The notes: a model not told the origin generated them from the sequence alone. Numbered from the stretch's first letter, positions 1 through 5,728 are shown. The stretch is 6,380 bases of DNA from Synechococcus sp. MED650 (GCA_002691345.1 NZHI01000042.1:8106-14485); one strand, 5' to 3'. Made by a program: numbers and translations.

Positions 1-141
1 GGCGGTGACATCGAAACGGCCCGGAGCAGCTTCCGCAGAGCAATCGATCTGTTGCATGGGCAAGGACGCGCGGAGGAGGCGTTGGCTCTGCAGAGGCAAG
101 CGCAGGCCTTCGTGAAGCTCGATGCGGAGACCGCAGCGTGA
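1..141 (+). CDS. C-terminal fragment of a TPR-like protein (5' end outside window)
   Basis: Frame 1 is open from the window edge to a TGA at 139-141 and gives the last 46 residues of a protein. It reads as an amphipathic helical pair: GDIETARSSFRRAIDLL, then a short turn, then RAEEALALQRQAQAFVKL. The spacing of small and large hydrophobic residues (A, F, A, I, L) is that of a tetratricopeptide or similar helical repeat, but only about one repeat is visible, so the family is an inference. The stop overlaps the GTG start of hemD (GTGA, bases 138-141), so the two genes are probably translationally coupled in one transcript. The start, length and function cannot be judged from this window. Confidence 0.7.
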   Translation, partial: GGDIETARSSFRRAIDLLHGQGRAEEALALQRQAQAFVKLDAETAA

Positions 142-941
142 GCGGAGCACTATCAGGCCGAACGGTGATCGTGACCCGAGCGGCGGAGCAGCAGGGCGCC
201 GCCCGCCGGCTGCTCGAGCAGCGCGGCGCCACGGTGCTAGATCTCCCCGCCCTGGTGATCGGAGCGCCATCCCATTGGGGGCCCTTGGACGATGCCCTTG
301 AAGATCTCGAGAGCTTCCACTGGCTGGTGTTCTCCAGCGCCAACGGGGTGCAGGCGGTGGAGACACGGATGCAACGCCTCGGAGGTTGTCTGGCAAGACG
401 ACCATCGAGCCTCAAGATCGCGGCTGTGGGAAGGAAGACAGCGTTACTGCTCGACGACCTGGGAGCCCCCGCCGATTTCGTGCCCCCCAGCTTTGTGGCC
501 GAAAGCCTGATCGAGCACTTTCCAGTTTCGGGATGGGGTTTGAAGATGCTGTTGCCAAGGGTGGAAAGCGGAGGCCGCACACTTCTGGCCGATGCCTTCG
601 GGGAAGCCGGCGTGCGAGTGGTGGAAGTGGCGGCCTACGACTCCCGGTGTCCGGACACCATGCCCGACAGCGCAGCGGCCGCCCTGGAGCAAGGCAGCGT
701 TGATGCTGTTGCCTTCAGCAGCGGCAAAACCGCCGACCACACAGCTCGACTGCTGGAGCAGCGCTTCGGAACCACCTGGATGGAGCGGCTGAGCAGGGTG
801 AAGCTGATCTCCATCGGACCCCAGACCAGTGCCAGCTGCCGCCGCTGCTTCGGACGCGTGGATGCCGAGGCCGATCCCCACGACCTCGAGGGCCTCACCG
901 AAGCCTGCGTTCAGGCGATACAGAGCGAATCCTGCGGCTGA
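138..941 (+). CDS. hemD: Uroporphyrinogen-III synthase
   Basis: Cytoplasmic enzyme that closes hydroxymethylbilane with inversion of ring D to give uroporphyrinogen III, the branch point to heme, chlorophyll, bilins and siroheme. The 267 residues match the usual family length. Recognisable family features run in order: GRTVIVTR near the N-terminus (residues 7-14), FSSANGV (65-71) in the first half, AVGRKTA (about 96-102), AAYDSR with Tyr167 in the second domain, FSSGKTA (193-199), and SIGPQTS (225-231), the late IGPxT motif. The start is GTG; a GGAG at 126-129 lies 8 bases upstream, and the start overlaps the stop of the preceding TPR-like gene by four bases. The 3' end overlaps the oppositely oriented lipoprotein gene by 31 bases. 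No U-rich terminator is seen after the stop. Confidence 0.93.
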   Translation: MSGALSGRTVIVTRAAEQQGAARRLLEQRGATVLDLPALVIGAPSHWGPLDDALEDLESFHWLVFSSANGVQAVETRMQRLGGCLARRPSSLKIAAVGRKTALLLDDLGAPADFVPPSFVAESLIEHFPVSGWGLKMLLPRVESGGRTLLADAFGEAGVRVVEVAAYDSRCPDTMPDSAAAALEQGSVDAVAFSSGKTADHTARLLEQRFGTTWMERLSRVKLISIGPQTSASCRRCFGRVDAEADPHDLEGLTEACVQAIQSESCG

Positions 942-1456
942 CCGTTTAAAGCCAGCTGAATGCAGCCCCGCTGCACATCAATGCTCACCACCGACCAGCC
1001 CGGCGGCAGCAGCTCCGGAATGTCGGAGCTGCAACGCCCATCAGCACCAACACAGATCACACCTGTACCCAGGGCCGTTGTGACCAAGGCCCGGCGCTGA
1101 TTGCCAACGGTGAGCACGCCAGTGAGCGTCACGCCGGCACCTGAATCTTTGGCATCGCCTGGTTGCCCTTCGGCATCCCCTGGTTGGATCTGAGCACCCG
1201 GAAGGGGAGCAAAAGGATCATTGCGACCGCCGGGTGCAGCGTTCTGAACGTCTTGCACCGTGGGCAACGGGGTGAAACCAACCGCCGGGGGAACTGGTTG
1301 GGGTTGCTCCGTGGAAGCCAGCGGCGGTGGAACAGCAGAGGCGCCGGATTGAGCAGCAGGTTCATCCCCTGCGCAGGAGCACAAACCGGCTCCGAGCAGT
1401 GCCGCGAGGGCAAGCTTCTCAGCCGCCGGCTTCCACAAGATCCCTGAAGCGATCAA
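911..1456 (-). CDS. Putative lipoprotein with Pro-rich linker and PilP/GspC-like C-terminal domain
   Basis: Function unknown. The N-terminus has Lys9 and Lys14, then a hydrophobic stretch LALAALLGAGL, and ends LCSC (residues 25-28), a loose lipobox that would put a lipid on Cys28. Residues about 31-75 are rich in Pro, Ala and Gln. An NDPFAPL motif follows at 79-85, then a short repeat of QPGDA. The last 75 residues look like a small beta domain (LTGVL, ALVTT, GVICVG, VVSIDVQRGCIQLAL). A DPF motif followed by such a domain in a lipoprotein recalls pilus protein PilP and the GspC homology region; this is an inference from pattern only. The C-terminal domain holds Cys135, 142, 165 and 179. No ATG start exists: the frame opens after a TGA at 1480-1478, and the choices are TTG at 1456 (AAGGAG 13 bases upstream) or TTG at 1438 (175 residues). 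Either start lies inside the end of the SRPBCC gene, so it is probably the last gene of the crtQ operon. Confidence 0.75.
   Translation of the reverse strand: MIASGILWKPAAEKLALAALLGAGLCSCAGDEPAAQSGASAVPPPLASTEQPQPVPPAVGFTPLPTVQDVQNAAPGGRNDPFAPLPGAQIQPGDAEGQPGDAKDSGAGVTLTGVLTVGNQRRALVTTALGTGVICVGADGRCSSDIPELLPPGWSVVSIDVQRGCIQLALNGQPQDSLCIA
1009..1032. repeat. Perfect 9-bp inverted repeat inside the lipoprotein gene
   Basis: GCAGCTCCG (1009-1017) and CGGAGCTGC (1024-1032) are perfect reverse complements around a 6-base loop. It lies within the coding sequence of the lipoprotein and 67 bases past the hemD stop. No T-run follows on either strand, so a classical intrinsic terminator is not supported. 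It may be a weak structure at the convergent gene ends or a product of codon choice. Confidence 0.4.
1151..1192. repeat. Imperfect tandem duplication of 21 bases in the lipoprotein linker
   Basis: Two adjacent 21-base units begin GGCATCGCCTGGTTG (1151-1165) and GGCATCCCCTGGTTG (1172-1186); 14 of these first 15 bases agree and the remaining six diverge. On the minus strand they encode the repeated QPGDA of the linker (residues 91-95 and 98-102). The size keeps the reading frame, so this looks like a small in-frame slippage or duplication in a disordered linker. Confidence 0.6.
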
Positions 1457-1856
1457 GATTGGCTTGGAGCTCCTTCGTCACGATCCCCCCCAGGATGGTG
1501 GGCTCCATCAACGGTGCCAACACGCGGGGCAACTCATAGGTGACGCTGAGCTTCACCGCGGTGCGATCAGCCGCCTCCGGATAGAAGCGCACCGAACCCT
1601 TGGTGGGCAGACCACCCACGGATTCCCAATGCAGCTGCTGAGCCTCCACCCGCTGGGTGATCCGGGCTTTCCATTTGAAGCGAAAGCCCTGGGCTGCCAG
1701 GGTCCAATCCGTGAGATCCGGATCATCCTGCGGTTTGACCGACTCGATCCAGCGCATCCAACGCGGCATCGCCTCAAGATCACTCCACACATCCCAGACC
1801 CGCTGAGCAGGTGCCTTGACCTGCGTGGTCACCGTGTGTTCGAGCCAGCGTCCCAT
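1419..1856 (-). CDS. SRPBCC-fold protein (polyketide cyclase/dehydrase, COQ10/START-like)
   Basis: A 145-residue soluble protein of the SRPBCC superfamily, whose members form a deep hydrophobic cavity for lipids or aromatic ligands. The family pattern is clear at the N-terminus: TVTTQVKAPAQRVWDVWSDLEAMPRWM (about residues 8-34, in two pieces VKAPAQRVWDVWSDLE and MPRWM). A run of beta strands follows with conserved Trp residues, a GLPTKGSVRFYPE turn, and a long C-terminal helix ELQANLDRFRDLVEA. No signal peptide or membrane helix is seen. The ATG shares its A with the last base of the crtQ TGA (TGATG on the minus strand), so translation is probably coupled to crtQ. I recall the same crtQ-SRPBCC order in Synechocystis (slr0940-slr0941). 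This suggests a role linked to carotenoid handling, but the ligand and any catalytic activity are unknown. Confidence 0.87.
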   Translation of the reverse strand: MGRWLEHTVTTQVKAPAQRVWDVWSDLEAMPRWMRWIESVKPQDDPDLTDWTLAAQGFRFKWKARITQRVEAQQLHWESVGGLPTKGSVRFYPEAADRTAVKLSVTYELPRVLAPLMEPTILGGIVTKELQANLDRFRDLVEAGG

Positions 1857-3322
1857 CAGGCCACCGCCGCATTGGAGGCCAGCTTCACCGGCTGATTGAG
1901 AATCGCCGCCGCGGCCAAATGGCCACTCATCGTGGCTCCCTCCATCGAATCGATGTAGTCCTGACGGGTGTAGCTACCAGCCAAAAAGAAGTTACCGATC
2001 GGCGTGCGTTGATCCGGGCGGTAGGGCTCCATCCCGGGAGCTTCGCGGTACAACGACTGCGCCAGCTTCACCACGTTGCTCCAGGTGAGCTTGAGGTTGC
2101 GGGCCGAAGGGAACAGCTCCCGCACCTGGCGATCTGTGTGGGCGACGATCTCCTCAACCGATTTGGGAATCCAAGGATCACCCGGTGTGAGCACACATTG
2201 CAGCAGGGAACCTTCCCCCTCCTTGCGGTAATCGTCTGGGCTGGCCAGGGCGAGATCAGCAAAGCAGCTGAAGTCGGCATCCGCCGTGTACAGCAGGTTG
2301 TTCAAACCAGTTGGTGTTGAAACATCCTGCCGCTGGGCTTCATGGGCATCACCCAGCTCGGTCACCCAGCCGTCGTAACGGAGCTGCACCGTGGCCACCG
2401 GCACCGCCTCCAACTGATGGATCGCTTCGAACTGGGGGTAACGGTTCCAATCTTTGGGCAGAAGCTTCTGAATCCCCGGTACGTCACAGGCCGCCAGATA
2501 GGTATCTGCTTCAACACGGATGTCGCCATCAGGTGTTCCCAACTGAAGGCCGGTGATTTCAGGAGTCTCGCCCTCGCTGTACTCCACCTGCTTGACCCGG
2601 TGGCGCAGGTGCAATTTGCCGCCGCGCTGCTGGATGTAGTCGAAAATCGGCCCCGTGAGCCAGCGGTGGGGTGATCCCTTCAGCAAGTTGAGTTTGGAGG
2701 CCTCGGTCTTGGCCGCGAACATCATGAAGATGGTGAGCATGCAGCGGGCGGAGATCGCTTCGCAATCAATGAAGCCGAGGGCATAGGCGATCGGATTCCA
2801 CATGCGACGGATGCTCTCCGGGCTGCCGCCATGGCCCACAAACCAATCCTGGAAACTCACGGAATCCAGGGCACGAATGGTGCGCATCGCCCCCTCGTAA
2901 TCCACCAAACCGCGAACGATCGGGCTGGTACCCAGGGCGAGGGCGTTGCGGAGCTTGTCGATCCAGCTCAGCTGTGGCGTGGTGAAGAACGCCTTGAGGC
3001 CATTGAACGGCGCGCCGATGGGGAAACGGAAATCCAACTCGCGCAGATCCCCGCCTTTATTCACGAACAGGTGGGTGTGCTGCTTGGGAAGCAGATTCTC
3101 AAAGGCACCCACCTTGCGCATCAGCGCAAACAAATTGGCGTAGTTGAAGAAGAACACGTGCAACCCCATTTCGATGTGGTTGCCGCCGTCATCCACCCAG
3201 CTGCCCACCTTGCCGCCCATGAAGGGCCGGGCTTCGTAAAGGTTCACCTCATGGCCGGCATCGACCAGATCCACTGCAGCGGAGAGGCCGGCGAGACCAG
3301 AACCGACGATCGCGACCCGCAC
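1856..3322 (-). CDS. crtQ: Zeta-carotene desaturase (9,9'-di-cis-zeta-carotene desaturase)
   Basis: FAD-dependent membrane-associated enzyme that converts 9,9'-di-cis-zeta-carotene through neurosporene to 7,7',9,9'-tetra-cis-lycopene in the plant/cyanobacterial poly-cis route. The 488 residues fit the family. The N-terminus is the dinucleotide-binding fold: [14 protein letters not shown] with GxGxxG at 7-12 and Glu30 (LYEARP) to bind the ribose, then GGKVGSW (36-42). Near the C-terminus, [19 protein letters not shown] (about 445-464) is the flavin/carotenoid desaturase signature in the form typical of ZDS/CrtQ, which distinguishes it from phytoene desaturase CrtP and the bacterial CrtI type. 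The start is GTG at 3322-3320, chosen because it directly begins the Rossmann strand (MRVAIVG). An out-of-frame ATG overlaps it two bases upstream, and no clear Shine-Dalgarno site is seen. It leads the SRPBCC and lipoprotein genes and is divergent from the Fe-S carrier gene. Confidence 0.95.
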   Translation of the reverse strand: MRVAIVGSGLAGLSAAVDLVDAGHEVNLYEARPFMGGKVGSWVDDGGNHIEMGLHVFFFNYANLFALMRKVGAFENLLPKQHTHLFVNKGGDLRELDFRFPIGAPFNGLKAFFTTPQLSWIDKLRNALALGTSPIVRGLVDYEGAMRTIRALDSVSFQDWFVGHGGSPESIRRMWNPIAYALGFIDCEAISARCMLTIFMMFAAKTEASKLNLLKGSPHRWLTGPIFDYIQQRGGKLHLRHRVKQVEYSEGETPEITGLQLGTPDGDIRVEADTYLAACDVPGIQKLLPKDWNRYPQFEAIHQLEAVPVATVQLRYDGWVTELGDAHEAQRQDVSTPTGLNNLLYTADADFSCFADLALASPDDYRKEGEGSLLQCVLTPGDPWIPKSVEEIVAHTDRQVRELFPSARNLKLTWSNVVKLAQSLYREAPGMEPYRPDQRTPIGNFFLAGSYTRQDYIDSMEGATMSGHLAAAAILNQPVKLASNAAVA

Positions 3323-3392
3323 ATGATCTGCACAACTGGCTCGACTCTATGTATGAGCCTCCATAGAGTGAGGGAACCAGCCTGTGTTCCTT
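3323..3392. promoter_or_regulatory. Divergent promoter region between crtQ and the Fe-S carrier gene
   Basis: These 70 bases must hold the start signals for both the leftward crtQ run and, most simply, the rightward Fe-S carrier run. AT-rich hexamers that could serve as -10 elements (TATGTA and TATGAG on the plus strand, TACATA on the minus strand) cluster at 3347-3358, but none is a good TATAAT match and no -35 is obvious. A perfect inverted repeat covers this cluster. A GAGGGA at 3370-3375 is a fair ribosome site for a GTG at 3384. Exact transcription starts cannot be read from the sequence. Confidence 0.55.
3344..3369. repeat. Perfect 8-bp inverted repeat with 10-base spacer, possible operator or leader hairpin
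   Basis: ACTCTATG (3344-3351) and CATAGAGT (3362-3369) are exact reverse complements separated by TATGAGCCTC. The arm centres are 18 bases apart, not far from two helical turns. It sits in the only divergent gap of the window and covers the likely -10 area; its right arm ends directly before the GAGGGA at 3370. It could bind a dimeric regulator acting on both promoters or form a hairpin in the leader. No known operator consensus was recognised. Confidence 0.5.
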
Positions 3393-3785
3393 ATGACCTC
3401 CACCACAAGCACTGCGCCGGCCCATACCGCCAAAGACGGCAAAGGGATCTTGATCACCGAACCGGCGATGCAGCAGTTGGCCAAGCTTTGCCGGGACCAG
3501 GGGGAGAACCAAGTGCTCCGGGTGGGTGTGCGTTCCGGTGGGTGCAGCGGAATGAGCTACACGATGGATTTCGTTCCTTCCTCAGACACGGAGGACGACG
3601 ACGAGACCTATGAGTATGTGGCTGCTGACGGCCAGAGTTTTCAGGTGATCTGTGATCCCAAAAGCCTGCTGTACATCTACGGCATGCAGCTGGACTTCAG
3701 CACCGCTCTCATCGGAGGTGGATTCAATTTCACCAATCCCAACGCCAGCCAAACCTGTGGCTGCGGCAGTTCCTTTGCTGTTTGA
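3393..3785 (+). CDS. A-type iron-sulfur cluster carrier (IscA/SufA/HesB family)
   Basis: Small cytoplasmic carrier that binds Fe-S clusters or iron and passes them to apo-proteins. The 130 residues carry all three family cysteines: Cys51 in RSGGCSGMSYTMDF, and Cys122 and Cys124 in the C-terminal TCGCGSSF. The core ILITEPAMQQLAKL and the strand-rich middle (VICDPKSLLYIYGMQLDF, ALIGGGFNFTNPNA) also match. A Ser/Thr-rich N-terminal tail and an acidic loop (DTEDDDE) vary the scaffold. It resembles the SufA/IscA1 type of cyanobacteria and plastids, but the exact subtype is not assigned. I chose the ATG at 3393; a GTG at 3384 in the same frame would add three residues (MFL) and is better spaced from GAGGGA at 3370-3375, so the start is open. 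It heads the rightward gene run and is divergent from crtQ. Confidence 0.93.
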   Translation: MTSTTSTAPAHTAKDGKGILITEPAMQQLAKLCRDQGENQVLRVGVRSGGCSGMSYTMDFVPSSDTEDDDETYEYVAADGQSFQVICDPKSLLYIYGMQLDFSTALIGGGFNFTNPNASQTCGCGSSFAV

Positions 3786-3817
3786 GCGAAGCCGCGTGGG
3801 AATCTGAGGAGCGACCC

Positions 3818-3835
3818 ATGCATTCTCCCGATTGA
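3818..3835 (+). other. Five-codon mini-ORF (MHSPD) with strong RBS, overlapping the next start
   Basis: GAGGAG at 3806-3811 is the best Shine-Dalgarno match in this gap and lies six bases before an ATG at 3818. This ATG opens a frame of five codons ending in TGA at 3833-3835, whose A is also the first base of the TPR gene ATG (TGATG). The GAGGAG lies 23 bases from the TPR gene start, too far to serve it directly. The arrangement suits translation of the TPR gene by re-initiation after the mini-ORF. Whether the peptide matters is unknown. Confidence 0.45.
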
Positions 3836-4254
3836 TGGAGACATCCGAGGACAGCCTGTTTGAACAGGCCATGGCTCGTTATCAGGCCGGTGCTGACGCT
3901 GCAGACGTGCTGCCCGATTTCCTCCAAATCACGGAAACGGCTCCACGCCAGTCCGCTGGGTGGACTTGCCTGGCCTGGCTGCAATTGCTCTGCGACCAGC
4001 CGGAAGAAGCTCTGCGTTCCGCCCGTTTCGCGGTGAAATTGAACGGCCAGGATCCCCAGGCCAGGATCAACCTGAGCCTTGCCCTGCTGGAAACCCAGTC
4101 GAAAGGCGTGCGTGATCACATCCAGGTGGTGCAGCAGGTGATGGCCTTCGCACCGGATCTCAGCTCGGAACTGAAAGCCTCCATCGCCGATGGGTTGGAG
4201 CGTCGGCCGGGCTGGAAATCTCTGGAAAAGGTGAAGAACTGGCTCGAGCTCTAA
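3835..4254 (+). CDS. Small TPR-like protein
   Basis: A 139-residue, all-helical, soluble protein without signal peptide or membrane helix. The centre (about residues 40-85) reads as a tetratricopeptide unit and a half: AGWTCLAWLQLLCDQPEEAL, SARFAVKLNGQDPQARINLS, LALLE, with the W/L/G-A-L-A-P spacing of the TPR consensus. The flanks look like further helices (FEQAMARYQAG; PGWKSLEKVKNWLEL). TPR units bind other proteins, so an adaptor role is the general expectation; no partner can be named. The start is the ATG at 3835, two residues' worth of sequence after an in-frame TTG at 3832 that is less likely. It lies 49 bases after the Fe-S carrier gene and 35 bases before the LpxB-like gene, consistent with one operon. 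A role in Fe-S cluster assembly is possible only by neighbourhood. Confidence 0.8.
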   Translation: METSEDSLFEQAMARYQAGADAADVLPDFLQITETAPRQSAGWTCLAWLQLLCDQPEEALRSARFAVKLNGQDPQARINLSLALLETQSKGVRDHIQVVQQVMAFAPDLSSELKASIADGLERRPGWKSLEKVKNWLEL

Positions 4255-4289
4255 GGGGTGCGCAACGCTGACAATCCCTGGACACACGG

Positions 4290-5459
4290 ATGACGCGGAT
4301 CCTGCTGCTGAGCAATGGCCACGGGGAGGATCTGTCTGGCTCTCTCCTGGGGCAGTCGCTTCAGGATCAGGGGCACGACATCACAGCTCTGCCTTTGGCG
4401 GGTCTGGGTAGCGCCTATGGGAAGGCCGGCATCCCGCTTCTGGGCAGCAGCCATGAATTCAGCACGGGCGGCATTGGCTACACGAGCCTGCGAGGCCGGC
4501 TGACAGAACTGCTGCAGGGGCAGATTCTCTACTTGCTGCGGCGTTTGATCCGATTGCTGCGCTCGGCGCCCCGCTTCGACTTGATCGTGGTGGTGGGAGA
4601 TGTGATCCCCGTGATCGCAGCCTGGCTGAGCCGTCGCCCAGTGGCCACGTACCTGGTGGCCTACTCCAGTCACTACGAAGGTCGGCTGCGACTGCCCTGG
4701 CCCTGCGCAGCACTGCTGCGCAGCCGGCGGTTTCGGGCCGTGTTCAGCCGAGATCAGCTCACAGCCGACGACCTCAGCCAACAGCTGAGGCGGCCGGTGC
4801 AATTTGTGGGCAATCCCTTCATGGACCCCGTGCTCACGCCGGCTCCGGCGCTGCCGGCAGCACCCCGCCGCATCGGACTGCTGCCGGGCAGCCGGCGCCC
4901 GGAACTGGAACACAATCTGGTGCTGCTGCTGCGATTGATCGAGCAACTACCAGCCAACCCCGTCTGCGAGCTGGATCTGGCCTTGGTGAGCAGCCTCAAT
5001 GATGCAGCCCTGGCATCAATCGCGAGCCGTGAAGGTTGGCAGCTGAATGGTGCACAGCTGCTTCGAGACGATGCCCTGCCGATCACCGTGCATCGGGATG
5101 CATTCCAATCCGTTCTTCAGCACAGCGATCTGGTGATCGGGATGGCGGGAACAGCAATCGAGCAGGCTGTCGGGCTGGCCAAACCGGCGCTGCAGATTCC
5201 AGGCCAAGGCCCCCAGTTCACCAGTGCCTTCGCCGAAGCCCAGCGACGCTTGCTCGGACCCACCGTGTTCTGCGCCCCGGGTGACAGTGGCAGCCAGGCC
5301 AACCTCCAGGCATCGGCCGAGCTGGTGATCGCACTGCTTGAGCGCTACAGGAACGATCCCCACTTTCAGCAACAGTTGCGAACGGAAGCCGTTCGCCGAC
5401 TTGGGACCCACGGCGGCGGACTCAGAATGGCGGCAGCGATCAGCGCCCTGCTGCCATGA
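4290..5459 (+). CDS. Lipid-A-disaccharide synthase-related protein (LpxB-like, TIGR03492 type)
   Basis: A 389-residue GT-B-fold protein related to LpxB and MurG-like glycosyltransferases. The N-terminal SNGHGED (8-14) marks the cyanobacterial/plant-type LpxB-related family TIGR03492 rather than classical LpxB. Other landmarks are VVVGDVIPV (100-108), FVGNPFMDP (172-180), IGLLPGSRRPELEHN (195-209; the LLPGSRxxE nucleotide-sugar loop of LpxB), VIGMAGTAIEQAVG (282-295; the SGTxxLE-like site, with Ala before Gly) and PGQGPQF (304-310). It probably transfers a sugar from a UDP donor to a lipid or envelope acceptor at the membrane face, but the substrate is not established for this family as far as I know. 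The ATG at 4290 is the first start after an in-frame TGA at 4269-4271; no strong RBS is seen. Its last four bases overlap the next gene. Confidence 0.85.
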   Translation: MTRILLLSNGHGEDLSGSLLGQSLQDQGHDITALPLAGLGSAYGKAGIPLLGSSHEFSTGGIGYTSLRGRLTELLQGQILYLLRRLIRLLRSAPRFDLIVVVGDVIPVIAAWLSRRPVATYLVAYSSHYEGRLRLPWPCAALLRSRRFRAVFSRDQLTADDLSQQLRRPVQFVGNPFMDPVLTPAPALPAAPRRIGLLPGSRRPELEHNLVLLLRLIEQLPANPVCELDLALVSSLNDAALASIASREGWQLNGAQLLRDDALPITVHRDAFQSVLQHSDLVIGMAGTAIEQAVGLAKPALQIPGQGPQFTSAFAEAQRRLLGPTVFCAPGDSGSQANLQASAELVIALLERYRNDPHFQQQLRTEAVRRLGTHGGGLRMAAAISALLP

Positions 5460-5728
5460 GTGCACCATCCGAACCGGCTTGGAAACGCTGGCTCGACCGT
5501 CTGTTGATGGTGAACGTGCTGGTGGTATTTCTCGGCGCCGGCTTTTTCGCCGTGGCAATCGTGGCCCAGAGCCAGGGCCGCAATCAGCTGATGGATCTGT
5601 TTCAAACGCTGTGGCAACCGCTGTTCACACCAGCCATCAGCCTGCTGATCATGGCAGCTCTGCTCAGCGGCATCCTCAGCTGGTTGCAGCGGCGAGTGCT
5701 GCGTCCAGATCGGGGTAGCGAAAGCTGA
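5456..5728 (+). CDS. Small membrane protein with two predicted helices
   Basis: The product is a 90-residue protein that I do not recognise. Two hydrophobic segments are clear, about residues 17-37 (LMVNVLVVFLGAGFFAVAIV) and 57-77 (FTPAISLLIMAALLSGILSW). Lys10, Arg11 and Arg15 precede the first and Arg79, Arg80 and Arg83 follow the second, so by the positive-inside rule both ends should face the cytoplasm with a short loop (QSQGRNQLMDLFQTLWQ) outside. The ATG overlaps the stop of the LpxB-like gene (ATGA at 5456-5459), which suggests coupled translation and perhaps a membrane anchor or partner for that protein (inference). The last 53 bases overlap the oppositely oriented TIGR01777 gene. Confidence 0.8.
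   Translation: MSAPSEPAWKRWLDRLLMVNVLVVFLGAGFFAVAIVAQSQGRNQLMDLFQTLWQPLFTPAISLLIMAALLSGILSWLQRRVLRPDRGSES

Noticed and set aside
444..881. Long minus-strand open frame opposite hemD
   Set aside because: It has no family features, low-complexity Ala/Gly/His composition, and lies wholly antisense to a clear enzyme gene.
1009..1032. 9-bp inverted repeat as the hemD transcription terminator
   Set aside because: No T-run follows on either strand and it lies inside a coding gene; it is listed only as a repeat.
3331..3346. Possible SufR operator (CAAC-N6-GTTG) near the Fe-S carrier gene
   Set aside because: CAAC is present at 3333-3336, but the matching GTTG half is not at the required spacing.
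3347..3366. Tiny ORFs on both strands in the divergent gap (MYEPP and MEAHT)
   Set aside because: Both follow from the symmetry of the inverted repeat and neither has a ribosome binding site.
2831..3613. 260-codon plus-strand open frame opposite crtQ
   Set aside because: It crosses crtQ, the promoter gap and the Fe-S carrier gene in the wrong frames and shows no protein family pattern; high GC explains the length.
4703..4723. Repeated palindrome CTGCGCAG within the LpxB-like gene
   Set aside because: It is explained by Ala/Leu/Arg codons in high-GC coding sequence and no other copies were noticed.
4251..4946. 231-codon minus-strand open frame opposite the LpxB-like gene
   Set aside because: It is Gln/Ala/His-rich shadow coding with no recognisable domain.
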